Under the pieces are notes generated by a model that was not told the DNA's origin, did no database searches, and saw only the letters and a program-made list of their open reading frames with translations. Below, piece after piece: positions 1-12,867 of a stretch of 64,000 nucleotides of DNA. Within the stretch, counting starts at the first letter, position 1. Every line of letters begins with the position of its first letter. A program made the translations under genes and the position numbers. The stretch is from Tieghemostelium lacteum (Eukaryota; Evosea; Eumycetozoa; Dictyosteliales; Raperosteliaceae): assembly GCA_001606155.1 (NCBI GenBank), contig LODT01000022.1:930001-994000 (forward strand), given 5' to 3'.

Positions 1-1
1 T

Positions 2-3000
2 ATCTCATTCCCATCATTCTCTACTATTTCATCTCTTGGTGAGATTAGATACAACGGTGTTGCCACTAGCACCGGTGTTGGGTACTCTGTTAAAAGTGGT
101 ACATTCACATTTGTACCAAATGCCAACGCCAATGTTGCCTCTCCAGTTTCATTAAGTTACATTGCATCTGATGGTTGTTTAACTGCTTCTAGTACTCTAT
201 CCATCATGGTTGAAGCTGTCAACGATCCAGTTTCATGTTCAAATATCGCTACTCTTACTACCAGTATCAACACACCTGTAACCTTTAACCTCCAAGGTAT
301 TGACGTAGATTCAACTGTAACTGTTGTTCTATCATCTTTCAACACCCTCGCTTCTAAAGGTTCTCTTACAACTGGTGGTAACGCAGCTCTTTCTGGTTAC
401 GCCTACGCAAACAATGCATTGTTCTCATACATCCAAACTGATAACTCATACACTGGTTTACAAACTCTTTCATGGACTGTATCCGATGGTCTTACTTCCA
501 AGACTTGTACCGTCTCCATCCAATTCTCTCACATTAACTCTCCACCAGTTATCGCCTCTGCAGCTAAAGTAACTACCAAACCAACCACTCAAGCTACCAT
601 CAACATTGTAGTATCTGATACCGATTCACCAAGTGGTGTTTTGACAGTTAGCGCTATTACCTTTGCCTCTGGAGCCACCTCAGCTTCATACACTAATTGT
701 GCAGCTACCCCTACCACCATTGGAGTTGGAGGAACTGTCAACTACGCCATCACCAACGGTCAAGCTGCCTTGCAACTATGTATCACTCCACCAAATATGG
801 TTGCAACTGCTGGATATAGTACCATCACATTCCAAGCTAAAGACACTGATAATGCTCAATCTAATGCAGTCACTGTTACCATTGATGTTGTAGGTCAAAG
901 ACAAAACACAGCACCAGTTGTTAACCAAATTCCAAACTTTACATTCACCCAAGGTGACACCGTATCTCCAGTTAGTATCACAGGTACCGATGCAGATCAA
1001 CCAAACTTTGATAACACCCTTTTGGCTTCTATTACAACTCCACCAACTAACGGTAAATTTGTAGTTTCTGGAGGATCAACAGCTGCTCCAACATCCAATG
1101 CACCATATAGTATCACCTATCAACCAAACTCTGGTTTCTTTGGTACTGATTCTTTCAGTTATGCAGTTATCGATGAATTAGGTGCACAATCAACCATCAA
1201 GACTACCACCATCACTGTACTCTACAAACCATCTGCACCAGTTTTGAATATCCCACTATACAGCTTTAACCAATTCACCACACCTTCTGTCCAAACACTC
1301 GCAGTTTCCGATGTTGATATTGTAAAGAATGCTGATGTTGTTAAATGTAACATCACATCTCTACCAGCTATCTCCACCCTCTTGGACCAAAACCAAAACC
1401 CAATTACAGCTGTCCCATTCGCCTTGAATGCCCAATACCAATACTACATTAAAGGTCCACAGACTTACCAATCCTACCAAGAAAACTTTGGTGCCTCTTG
1501 TACTGATAAATTCTCTTTATCCGCATCTGCCACTGGTACTATCAAATTTACTTACATTAACCAACCACCAACTGCAACAAGCTCAAGTGAAACCACCGAC
1601 CAAAACGTTCCAAAACAATTCACCTTTAATGTCAATGATCTTGAAGGTCCTGCATCTGTTAAATTACTCACCGTTCCAACTAATGGTAAAATCACATGCA
1701 ATGGTGTAGTTGCTGCTGTTAATGTCGTTATCTCCACTGTAACATGTATCTATACTCCAGATTTGGATAAATCCAATTGGGACACCACAGGTCATCTTGG
1801 TCCATTAGACGCCATCAGTTTTGTAGCTGTTGATAAAGATTCAGCAACTTCTGATACCGCATCTGTACTCTTCTATGTAATTGCTAAGAATCCACCCATT
1901 TACACTGGAAACGAACGTGTTTCAACTCTTGAAGATTCTTCATTACCCGTTCTCATTACAGGTCAACCAGGTAACGGTGGCAGTTCTTACAGTGTCAGAA
2001 TCACTGGTATCCAAGGAAATGGTACTTTCTACAAACAATATTGCATGGGTTCTGAAGGTTGTATTTCAAAGCCCATCACATCTAACCAGTTACCATACGA
2101 GTCCGTTCAATCTACAATCTATGACTATCTCTTCACCCCATTCGCCAACGAAAATGGTGATGCTTACATGGTTGTAAGTTTCGTTCTCTTTGAAGGTACT
2201 TTAGTCTCCAAGACCTACACTATCACCATTGATGTAACCCCAGTTAACGATCCACCAACAATTCAATTAGTAAGTTCACAAATTGTAGGTACCAACACAG
2301 TATTATCAATCCCATCTAGTGGTACTGTAGGTATTCCAGTTAACACCTCATTCATCCTCACTTACACTGGTGCTGATATCGATTCACCAGTTGATAGTCT
2401 TGATTCTCTCATCCTTGCCGTTCCAATCAGAGGTTCTCTCTTCCGTTACGACGCTCAAAGCACCAATTACCAAGGTACTCTCATTACAAGAGTTAACAAT
2501 GTCGTCGCCAAATCCAGTGGTAATACATGGAAAGTTGTCTATGTACCAGACAAAGGTGCATCTGGTGTTGGTTATGCCAAGATCTCCGTTTCTATTCGTG
2601 ATGACTTCGATGCACTTTCAGGATCAGCTTCAGTATCTGTTGATGTAGACCCAATCAATTTGCCACCATATATCAATGCCACTCAAACTGAGTTTAATGT
2701 AGTCTCAGGTTCTCCAGTACAAATCACCAATGTAACCTTCGATGACCCAGATTCAACCTACAACAATGTATCCCTCATTGTATCTCTATTGACAACTGAT
2801 AACCAACCAGTCACTGACGCTCAAATTGTCCTCTATGGTGAATATGCCAAAAACTGTTTACTATTGAAAGGAACTCTTGCATGTCTCGGTACCAAGACTG
2901 TATTGAACTCATTCCTCCAAACCATTGCATTCAACCAAACCTCAGGTGAATACATTGTCAGAGTCTATGTCAATGATTTAGGTTACAATGCCGCCCCATC

Positions 3001-3301
3001 CAAGAGAGCTCAATCCTTCTTGACTGCTACTAAAGACTTAAAAGTAACCGTAACTGAACCAGAACAAGTCATTAAGAAGACAACCAACAAGACTGTACTC
3101 AGTGCAGCTATTGCTGGTGCAGCTGTTGCCGCTGGTATCATTGCTGCTGGTGTCTGGAAACTCGTTAAAAGAGCTGCTCCACCAACTGATGCATTCTTTG
3201 GTGACAATCCATTCTCAGATGGTGCTGTTACTTCTAATCCATTGTATGCCGAATCTGCAAACTCTGGTGTCAATCCATTCTATGAAGCATCTAATGCATA
3301 A
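2..3301 (+). CDS. Sib-like (integrin beta-like) adhesion receptor, C-terminal 1,099 residues
   Basis: The frame is open from the window edge, so the N-terminus (signal peptide and any VWA domain) lies upstream. The visible part is about ten tandem cadherin/VCBS-like beta-sandwich repeats, marked by NxPPV-type linkers, D-x-D-S/Q acidic turns and GTDSFSYAV-like strands. A Gly/Ala-rich membrane segment follows (AAIAGAAVAAGIIAAGVW, about residue 1031), then a 50-residue tail with KRAAPPTDAFFGDNPF, NPLY and NPFY. A Gly-rich membrane segment plus paired NPxY motifs is the known signature of dictyostelid Sib proteins, which mediate phagocytic adhesion and bind talin. Codons are strongly C-ending, which suggests high expression. 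No intron is seen. The tail assignment is firm; which Sib paralogue it is cannot be told. Confidence 0.75.
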   Translation: MSFPSFSTISSLGEIRYNGVATSTGVGYSVKSGTFTFVPNANANVASPVSLSYIASDGCLTASSTLSIMVEAVNDPVSCSNIATLTTSINTPVTFNLQGIDVDSTVTVVLSSFNTLASKGSLTTGGNAALSGYAYANNALFSYIQTDNSYTGLQTLSWTVSDGLTSKTCTVSIQFSHINSPPVIASAAKVTTKPTTQATINIVVSDTDSPSGVLTVSAITFASGATSASYTNCAATPTTIGVGGTVNYAITNGQAALQLCITPPNMVATAGYSTITFQAKDTDNAQSNAVTVTIDVVGQRQNTAPVVNQIPNFTFTQGDTVSPVSITGTDADQPNFDNTLLASITTPPTNGKFVVSGGSTAAPTSNAPYSITYQPNSGFFGTDSFSYAVIDELGAQSTIKTTTITVLYKPSAPVLNIPLYSFNQFTTPSVQTLAVSDVDIVKNADVVKCNITSLPAISTLLDQNQNPITAVPFALNAQYQYYIKGPQTYQSYQENFGASCTDKFSLSASATGTIKFTYINQPPTATSSSETTDQNVPKQFTFNVNDLEGPASVKLLTVPTNGKITCNGVVAAVNVVISTVTCIYTPDLDKSNWDTTGHLGPLDAISFVAVDKDSATSDTASVLFYVIAKNPPIYTGNERVSTLEDSSLPVLITGQPGNGGSSYSVRITGIQGNGTFYKQYCMGSEGCISKPITSNQLPYESVQSTIYDYLFTPFANENGDAYMVVSFVLFEGTLVSKTYTITIDVTPVNDPPTIQLVSSQIVGTNTVLSIPSSGTVGIPVNTSFILTYTGADIDSPVDSLDSLILAVPIRGSLFRYDAQSTNYQGTLITRVNNVVAKSSGNTWKVVYVPDKGASGVGYAKISVSIRDDFDALSGSASVSVDVDPINLPPYINATQTEFNVVSGSPVQITNVTFDDPDSTYNNVSLIVSLLTTDNQPVTDAQIVLYGEYAKNCLLLKGTLACLGTKTVLNSFLQTIAFNQTSGEYIVRVYVNDLGYNAAPSKRAQSFLTATKDLKVTVTEPEQVIKKTTNKTVLSAAIAGAAVAAGIIAAGVWKLVKRAAPPTDAFFGDNPFSDGAVTSNPLYAESANSGVNPFYEASNA

Positions 3302-3572
3302 ACACCTAAAATTTAATTAAAAATAATAATAATAATAATCCTCAATAATATTTATATTCCATAGTAATAATAATCTTTTAATAAAATCAATTATTTAATT
3401 TTTTTACATTCCCAATGATCTCTCCAAAACATAAGTATTTTTTAAATGTCCAAAATTAACCTTAAATTTTGAATTCAAAAACCATCACTAAATTTTGTGC
3501 AAATATTTGTTTAGTTAAAGTATTAATATTTTTATTATTTTAAATATTAAAGGAAATTAAGAATAAAAGAGC

Positions 3573-4220
3573 TTAAAGTAATTTAAAGCTATTAGGTAAT
3601 AGAGTATTTAGGTATTTTTGGTGTGATAACTTGACAACATTTCCAGATTGGCATTCAACAGGTAAATCAAATAATGTTTTATCAACACTATTGTTATATT
3701 CAAAATAATTAGCAATTGCATAACCATCTTGATTTTTATTGGCTATTGAAACTGAAACTATGGCACAGGCTGACATATCATAAAGTACTTGATTATTTAT
3801 TTCCAATGAAGTATCTTCAAATGAAAATACATCAACTAGGAATCTACCGATTCTGGTTTTTGGTAATTTGGTGGAATTGGTTGGAAATCCATTTGGAATA
3901 TTGATACTCAATGGGAGTACAGAACAAGTTCCATTTACAAGTAAATACTGAGTTTGATTGGATTGGAATGCCCAAATATCACCAACGATTGTATTGCCAT
4001 TTTCAATAATTTGGTAATGAGCAACCATTCTTTGATGTTTAAAATCTACTCCAATACCAACATTTTCTGTAAAAGACATCTGAGTCCCACTTCCAACATT
4101 AACATTATTAGACACCATTTCAATCATTGTCGTAAAACCTTTTTGGTCTTTAAAGCAATTGTTTCCATTGACAATAGAAACTACTACAAAAATGCATAAC
4201 AAAATATTAACAAATTTCAT
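3573..4220 (-). CDS. small secreted protein, possibly ependymin-related
   Basis: A 215-residue protein with a clear signal peptide (MKFVNILLCIFVVVSIVNG), then NNCF and no later membrane segment, so secreted or lysosomal. Visible pieces are GVDFKHQRMVAHY, DIWAFQSNQTQYLLVNGTC, an N-glycosylation-rich middle and FDLPVEC near the end. The order of charged DFxxxRM strand, TQYLLVNGTC strand, hydrophobic DVFSFED strand and terminal FDLPxxC recalls ependymin-related proteins, but that is inference from pattern. It is a single exon; the ATG is the first Met after an AT-rich leader. It is convergent with the Sib-like gene. Confidence 0.7.
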   Translation of the reverse strand: MKFVNILLCIFVVVSIVNGNNCFKDQKGFTTMIEMVSNNVNVGSGTQMSFTENVGIGVDFKHQRMVAHYQIIENGNTIVGDIWAFQSNQTQYLLVNGTCSVLPLSINIPNGFPTNSTKLPKTRIGRFLVDVFSFEDTSLEINNQVLYDMSACAIVSVSIANKNQDGYAIANYFEYNNSVDKTLFDLPVECQSGNVVKLSHQKYLNTLLPNSFKLL

Positions 4221-4577
4221 TTTTTTGTTTGTTTTAACAAATATTAGAATTTTTGAATTGATTGATTATATTAATTTAGAATTAAAATTGATTTGAATGA
4301 TAGGTATAAAAAAATTCAATACTATTTATACTATTTTAAATATTCACGTCATTTTTTAAGATGTCTTTTCATAAGGGACCAGGTAACCAGGTTTTTCAGT
4401 TCACAACACTGAATAAAAATATCAAAAATTTTAGTTCGATGTCCCAAATCTTTCAAATTAAAATTTGAAGACCAGTGATAATTTTATAAAATTTAACATT
4501 GTTAATCTTGGATCATGAAGATTATGATAAGGAATAGGGTTTTCAAATAAATATGATAGAATAGACTGGTAGTTTTA
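4221..4577. other. intergenic, AT-rich
   Basis: Lies between the 5' end of the secreted-protein gene and the 3' end of the sterol glucosyltransferase. A 35-codon ORF from about 4361 on the plus strand is not supported by anything else. No RNA gene is seen. Confidence 0.5.
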
Positions 4578-7500
4578 TTAATTTGTTGGGGTAGTGGAAT
4601 TATTACTATTTATATGATGTTGATTTTCTTCGGTTAATAATAAAGGATAACAGGTATCGCAAACTCTAACTGGTTGTACCATTCTGTATTTTCGAATTGG
4701 AATTTTTTTGGAACAACATGCCTCATCAAATACTTTTCCACAGTTGTGACAATGTAATTTGTGACTTAGGAGATCTTTGAGTAGGGAGAATGACTGTTTA
4801 CATAGATGACAATGTGAAGCCTGCGAGAATGGTATTGGTCTTGGAGGAATATAACTTACTGGTAGATATCTAAAGAATGATTGAATAGCTTCTTTTACGC
4901 CATCTTCTTTCTTCATGTTCTCAGAGATTTGAGATACCAATGATTTTATAGAGTTATCTGAAAGTAGTGATAAGATGGTAGAAGATAGTATTTTAACAGT
5001 TAGTGTTGAGAATGGAATACTTGTACCTATTCCACAAGCTTTAATTCTCTCACCCCAGAAGAATTGGTCTCCAAAGAAAGGTACGATTATAGTTGGTTTA
5101 TTCGCATAGATACCAGCTGCGGTAGTACCAGCACCTCCATGATGTACAACCAATGACATTTTTTCAAATAACCAAGAATGATCAACTGGTTTATCTAATA
5201 GGAATATATTGTCATTGGGCTCCTTGTCTGTTAGTTTTAGTCCACCCCAGCCCTGTGAGATAATTGCTCGTTTTCCAGTAACTTTAATTGCATCAATTAA
5301 TAGACTTGACAGTGAATCAGGGTCAGAAATGACAATAGACCCAAATCCAATGTACATAGGTGGTTCTCCACGATCTATAAAGTCAATTAGATCTTGATGA
5401 GGTTGTTGATTTTGGTGTTGTTTTAGTAACCAATATCCAGTGATACAAACCTCACTAGGCCAATCTGGAGGCTTAGGTACAAGGAACTTACTGAAACAGT
5501 ACAAAAAGGGAATTCTATAAGTTTCAGTAATGGATATAGAACTATTCCAAGAAGGTACATGTAACTGCTCAGTTCTCCATTGATTAATCTGGCCTGATAT
5601 AGGTTGCCATAGTATTTTCTCCATCATTACGTGTGTTGCTAAATTGAATACACCACCCATTTGTCTAGAGGCAAAAGGTGCGAATGGATTTGGATACATT
5701 CTAGTTCTGGTAAATGGCATTGTAAATGCACTGAAAAATGGAATTTGTAGAGCTTCTGCTATATGAGGACCTGCAAAACAACCTGGTGTTGCAATCAATG
5801 CTTCAGCACCTTTAGATGCCTCCCAACATGTTTTTAAAAGTTCATCTATAAATGAACGGAATCTTGATAGAGCTTCTTTAATGAACTTTGGTGTAAAAAT
5901 ACCGTTTCTCACACAAAGGTCCATTAGATCTTTAGGGTCACCTCCAAGGGGTGCAAATGTAAGGCCATAGTCATTGGAAATCAGTGATCTATAAGCTTCA
6001 TGAGATGCTAGTGTTATAATATGCCCTTGTTCTTTAAGTCCTAATGCTAAGGCTATAAATGGTTGAATATCACCTCTTGATCCTATAGTTAGAATTGTGA
6101 TTTTCATTGGTCCTGTGAATTTTATATGATGATGGTGGTGATGATGGTGGTGATGATCATGAGGTGCTTTAGGAGACGTAATTAAAGATGTTGGAGGTGA
6201 ATTCATTGTACTATGTATAGGTGGTGGTGACAATGGTGTAGTAGGTGATTGTCCATTTTGTGGTAGATTGGATATTGATAGTGGAGGTATAGATGGTTTG
6301 ACAGTCTGAGACACTAAAGGAAAAGACTGAGTTGACAGCATTGGTGGTGTAGTACTCAAAGGTGTAGTAGGTTTAGATATAGATTGTCTCTTGTTTTTCT
6401 TCCACATGTCATGAAGTAGATGGTATACCTGTCTTCTATGAATCAAAGATGCAAATTGAAATTCCACTTGATTATTAGTAGTAATTTTAATTCCATGAGG
6501 AATCAATACGGAATACTTTTTAATCTCAGTTACTACATTGAAAGGAATGACAATATTCCTCTTTTGGAATCCCAATTTGGATCTAAAGCATATATAGTGA
6601 CTTGTAATATACAAGAAACCATATTTCAATTGAGCACCTTTCAAATTGGTACAGTTATACCAAGTTATGAGATTCTCGTCGGGAGGTAACCCAAATTTCT
6701 CTTTAATTCTCACAGCCTCCAAAGGAGTGAATATTCCTTCGGATCCTGATATATTAGGTTGAGATCTCCAAGTATCTTGACAGGCATTATAAAAACCAAT
6801 AAAATTATCTAATTTACCAAAAACCCATTTGGAATCCAAAGTCATGATTTTAACACAGTGGTTTGCAAATATCATTGCTATACGTTCCTTATGAATATTG
6901 ACTATATCTTCAAATGGGATAAGTGCCTTTTTGTATTTTGGATTCTCAGTTTCCTTTGGTGCAAAGGCTATATAGGATTTAGTGATATATACTGTTCCCT
7001 CAACTTTACTGTCAAGAGTAAAGAAATACAATGTACAATTTTGACTGAGTTGTGCAGGTTCATCTAGAGGTAATAATGGAAATAGTGAATGAAAAGTCGA
7101 TGACAAACTCGTACTTGTTGAGTTTGCTGAAAAGGTACTAGTGGAATTTGATAGTTCTGAACCTCCATATGAACTCGATATGGAAGATGAAGACTTTGAT
7201 CTAAATAGTGGAATGGAAGGTAAAGAGGGTAGAGAAGGTAGAGAAGGTAGAGGTAATGGACTTATTAACTTTGAAAATCTAGATTCTTTTTTTGTAATTC
7301 CAGTTGATGTGTTTATAGGCTTTGGAGGTGATTCACCATATTTGTTAAAGAATATATTAGAATGGTTCTGCTGATACTCTATAACAATAGAATCATAGAA
7401 TTTCTCAGAATCATCAAAAATATCAAAATAGATTTGCTCATTCTGATCAGTGTAGATTATAATAGTTTCAGGTGTCTCTGATTTCAAGTCCATTACAATA

Positions 7501-9192
7501 GCTGTGAGATCTTGTATTGGGATGATAATGATATTCTTTTCAGAACTGAAATAGAGACCATCTGAAGATGCATATAGACTACCTTCAAAAGACAATTCAA
7601 TGTCCTTGTATAACAAACACTGTGTATTTGCTATAATCTCTACAGGATGTGATAATTTAAATCTCTGTTGAAACTCATTTTGAACTAGGTTTCTCTCAGG
7701 TTCGTTATTCTTTAGTCCTCTGTTGAGGTTCCACAGTCTGACCAACAATTGAAATATCTCATTAGAATGCGATGTAGGTGTCACCAGACAATTCTCACCA
7801 CGTTTGATGGTAATACACAATGAATCGAAAAACAGTGCTGCATCAGTCTCCATCTGAATTGCAACTATATCTGATAAAGGCACTAGTACTGTCAGATTCT
7901 TTTGTACTCTTGTAATCTCTTGATACCACTGATCTAATTGAACTTCTGAATCGGACTGTAATAGATATGATTGATTATTTGTCATAATCTGTAAAGTAAA
8001 TGGTCTACCAGACTCATCTTGAGAGATCTTCTCTATCGACACAATTTTCATTAACAAAATAGTTCCAGATGGATAATGAGTCTCTTTCAAAACTGAGTTC
8101 TTGTACCATGAAATACTGTCATGTGACAACACAAACCAATACTTTTTCCAAAAATAGTCACCTTTCTTATTAAGATAACTCTCTAAAGTGAACCCTTTCT
8201 GCACCTGTTGCTGAGGGAGAAATAGTAAATAATTACTCGTTATAACCAAATTTGCAATATTTAAATGATTATAAAGTAATGAGCATTCACAAAATGCACA
8301 AACTTCTCCTATATCCTGATGATTTTCAAATATATCTAAATTCTCTAATAACTCTCTTTGAATTTGATCTTTAATTCTTTGATTTTCCTGAACATTTTCA
8401 TTATCAGTCAAAGTACTTTGAAAATCACCCAAAATCTCACTATTAAAAATATATACATTCGGTGGATGATAATTTGGATCAAAGTTTGTTGTTTCCACAT
8501 TACTATTATTATTACTATTATTATTGTTGTTGTTGTTAATATTACTATTACTTTTTATAATTATATTACCACCACTTGAATGAAGATGGTGTCTTGAACC
8601 ATGTAGACTTTCAATTAACGAGTTATTTGTATTTAACATTGTTGAGTTATCACTACTACTTTTTAAATCTTCTTCCTCTAGAGTCGATAGGGAGTGATTT
8701 GAATGTTGTTCATCATATAATTTACTAACTGAACTTAAACTATCAGACAGAGATATCTTTAATTTTGTAGCATGAATAATATTCATATTAGTACCAATTT
8801 ATATAAAGATTCTATTTAATGTAATATATAATCCAATGTCCAAAAACAAACAATTATTAATTATAGGAATTGTTATAAATTATTATAATATATATTATTA
8901 TAATTGCTAATTTTTTTGTTATTGGTTTTAAGTTTTCTTATATGTATTTTTGGTTTTAAATATAAAACCATTGTAAATATATAATAAATATTATTATAGA
9001 GATGTGAAAAATTGGTGTGGTGCTGACAATATATTTATTTCAGCAGTCTTCTAGAGAATATTTGTGATAATTTCCATTTGTACATCTGTTCAACAGAATA
9101 GAGTATACAAAAATAATATAAAAATACAATGAAATTTAAAATAAATTATTTCTTACCTGTCTTAGAATTTGAGAAGTATCTATTGATGCCAT
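4578..9192 (-). CDS. ugt52: UDP-glucose:sterol glucosyltransferase, PH-GRAM-GT28-FYVE type
   Basis: Transfers glucose from UDP-glucose to membrane sterols. Proposed exons are 9157..9192 (MASIDTSQILRQ) and 4578..8756, joined in phase 0 across a 400-base intron, giving 1,404 residues; a simpler single-exon start is the ATG at 8786. Order: Asn/Ser-rich head; PH domain (about 198-300, KKGDYFWKKYWFVLS); GRAM-like blocks (about 374, 572 and 694-797); a Pro/Ser linker ending in a run of ten His; GT domain from about 896 (MKITILTIGSRGDIQPF) with the nucleotide-binding HHGGAGTTAAG near 1217; and a C-terminal FYVE-like zinc module (about 1326-1381, CxxC pairs, RVCDTC). The module has KLHCHNCG where canonical FYVE has R+HHC+xCG. 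The architecture matches D. discoideum Ugt52 as I know it. Confidence 0.88.
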
Positions 9193-9859
9193 TTTCCACC
9201 TTGTTATATTACATTGAATAGCTATTAACAATACTTAAAAATATATAATAAAATTAAAATTTCAGATAAAAATTAAAATTTTTTATCTATGAAAAAGATA
9301 GTGTTGGAATGGTGTGGGAATTAAAGGGGTTATTGAAAAATCATATATAAAGAAAAAAAATAAATTAAAAAGAAATCAAAAATTTAAGATGACTAAATGT
9401 CTTCTGATATTGAAATTTACACTACTGAAAAAAAAATTTTAAAATTCTACACTATTCTTTTAAATTAATAAAAATTCCTTTTTTGATGGGATCGTGTCAT
9501 TGTCTTCTACATATTCGCTGTCATATAAAATGAAAAAATTTATTTTCAAAAAATGATTTGTTGTAATCAAACTTTATATTAATTAAAAATTCAAGATGTT
9601 CAATTTTCTATTAAACAAACCGCATTTAGCCCTTATTTTTTAAATTCATATAAATAAAAAACTTATAAATCAAACAAATAGGTAAATTAATTTACATTGT
9701 TTTAAATTGTATCCTAGGTGTATACCTAATCTTTAAAAATGTGATAAAAATTTAAGAAAATGATTTTCATTGGTTTTCATTTTATTTATTTAATTTTTCA
9801 TTTTTATTTATTTATTTTTAAAAAAAAAACAACAATAAGAGATTAAAACTTTATTTACA
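9193..9859. promoter_or_regulatory. divergent intergenic region, ugt52 / P5C reductase
   Basis: 667 bases of very AT-rich DNA between two divergent starts. Oligo-T and oligo-A blocks just before 9860 fit a dictyostelid core promoter (T-run near the start site). No coding potential or RNA gene is visible. Promoter function is inferred from the divergent layout only. Confidence 0.4.
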
Positions 9860-11486
<1,627 letters not shown>

Positions 11487-11545
11487 ATTATTAATTGTGA
11501 TTCACTATGAAGGTGGATGGTTTGTAGACATAGGCACAACTATAG

Positions 11546-12667
11546 TTACTTTGTGTTATTTATTATAATTTTACCATTGGATTGTCCAGTTTCATAGAGA
11601 GTATATGCATTTTTTATATCAGAGAGATTAACTTCTTTTCCTATATTTACAGTCTCTAAACATTTACTGTCAAATAATTTCTTAATTTCAGAAAGTACTT
11701 TACCAGATGGAACAAAAAGAGAGTGATTATATTTGATATTGGGATATTTACTGTTTTGTGATTCTATTAGACCTTTTGGAAGTCCTGTTAGTATACCTTC
11801 TTTGTCTGCTGATTTTATCAGAGGTCCATTGAAATCAATGTAATGTCCTGTATGGGATTTTAATGAATCTATACATTTTCTCTCTATTTTGTCACCACCA
11901 TCTACACAGTTTAATACCAGATCGAAATGACCTCCACAAGCATCCAAAGGAATGGTATCTTGAGTATAGTCAATACAGTAATCAGCACCGATTTTCTTTA
12001 ATTTCTCAAAATGTTTTATATTACAAGTTGTTGCTACAAAACCACACTTTAAAAATTTCTTTAGAATTTGAATTGCAAAATAACCCACACCACCATTACC
12101 ACCATTTACCAAAACTCTCTTTTGAGAGAGATCTGTTTGTGTGTTGTAGTTGGCTACATTGAATATAGCATTCCATGCAGTCAATGCTGGAAATGGTATT
12201 GCAGAAGCCTCTTGATGACTTAATGATTTTGGTTTACGAGATATCTCTGATTCATTTAATACCATATATTCACAATGTGACCCGTTTCCAAAAGGTGCTG
12301 TTGCAGACCAAATTTCATCATTAATTGAGAAGTCCCATACATCAGGTCCAAGTTCAACTATAACCGCACTACAATCTCTACCGAGTATCAGTGGTAACTT
12401 TAACTGTTTTAGTTCAGTTATACTGTGTGCATAACCTTTTCTCATTACATTATCTAGTGGATTGATACTGGATCCCAATATTTTCACCAAAACCTCTGAT
12501 TTTTGAGGTTTAGGGATATTGATACCTTGATGTATATATTTTATATTATCTAATGACTCACTGTATCCAGTTATAAAAGCACCACTCATGAATCTATTAG
12601 AATACACTTGACCATTTCCATTTCTAATAAAACTTTTTATTAAACCTAGAGATGTGTTGAAATTCAT
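11546..12667 (-). CDS. rtn4ip1: RTN4IP1-like mitochondrial NAD(P)H oxidoreductase (MDR family)
   Basis: A 373-residue zinc-less medium-chain dehydrogenase/reductase. Landmarks: SEVLVKILGSSINPLDNVMR, LGRDCSAVIVELG, DEIWSATAPFGNGSHCEYM, PALTAWNAIFNV and the dinucleotide loop NGGNGGVGYFAIQ. SINPLDxxMRxGY and LGRDxSxVxxELGxDV agree with RTN4IP1/NIMP, a mitochondrial protein linked in animals to complex I assembly and coenzyme Q. The basic, Ser/Asn-rich first 28 residues suit a mitochondrial presequence. It is convergent with the P5C reductase gene, 59 bases between stops. Confidence 0.82.
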   Translation of the reverse strand: MNFNTSLGLIKSFIRNGNGQVYSNRFMSGAFITGYSESLDNIKYIHQGINIPKPQKSEVLVKILGSSINPLDNVMRKGYAHSITELKQLKLPLILGRDCSAVIVELGPDVWDFSINDEIWSATAPFGNGSHCEYMVLNESEISRKPKSLSHQEASAIPFPALTAWNAIFNVANYNTQTDLSQKRVLVNGGNGGVGYFAIQILKKFLKCGFVATTCNIKHFEKLKKIGADYCIDYTQDTIPLDACGGHFDLVLNCVDGGDKIERKCIDSLKSHTGHYIDFNGPLIKSADKEGILTGLPKGLIESQNSKYPNIKYNHSLFVPSGKVLSEIKKLFDSKCLETVNIGKEVNLSDIKNAYTLYETGQSNGKIIINNTK

Positions 12668-12867
12668 AATGAAAAACTAAAATAAAAAATTATATAAAAA
12701 TTAATATTACTTTTAAATCAATTTTCATTGAAACTAATAAAGATTTTAAGTGAATTTGAGTTAAAGATATTGATATTTTGAATAGTATTTAATTTATATA
12801 AATTTAAATTTTTTTTTAATTTTATGATCAAAATGATTTTTCATTTCACAAAATCATTAAATAACAA

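Noticed and set aside
4361-4468. 35-codon ORF starting MSFHKGPG
   Set aside because: No codon bias, no signal or motif, no splice partner.
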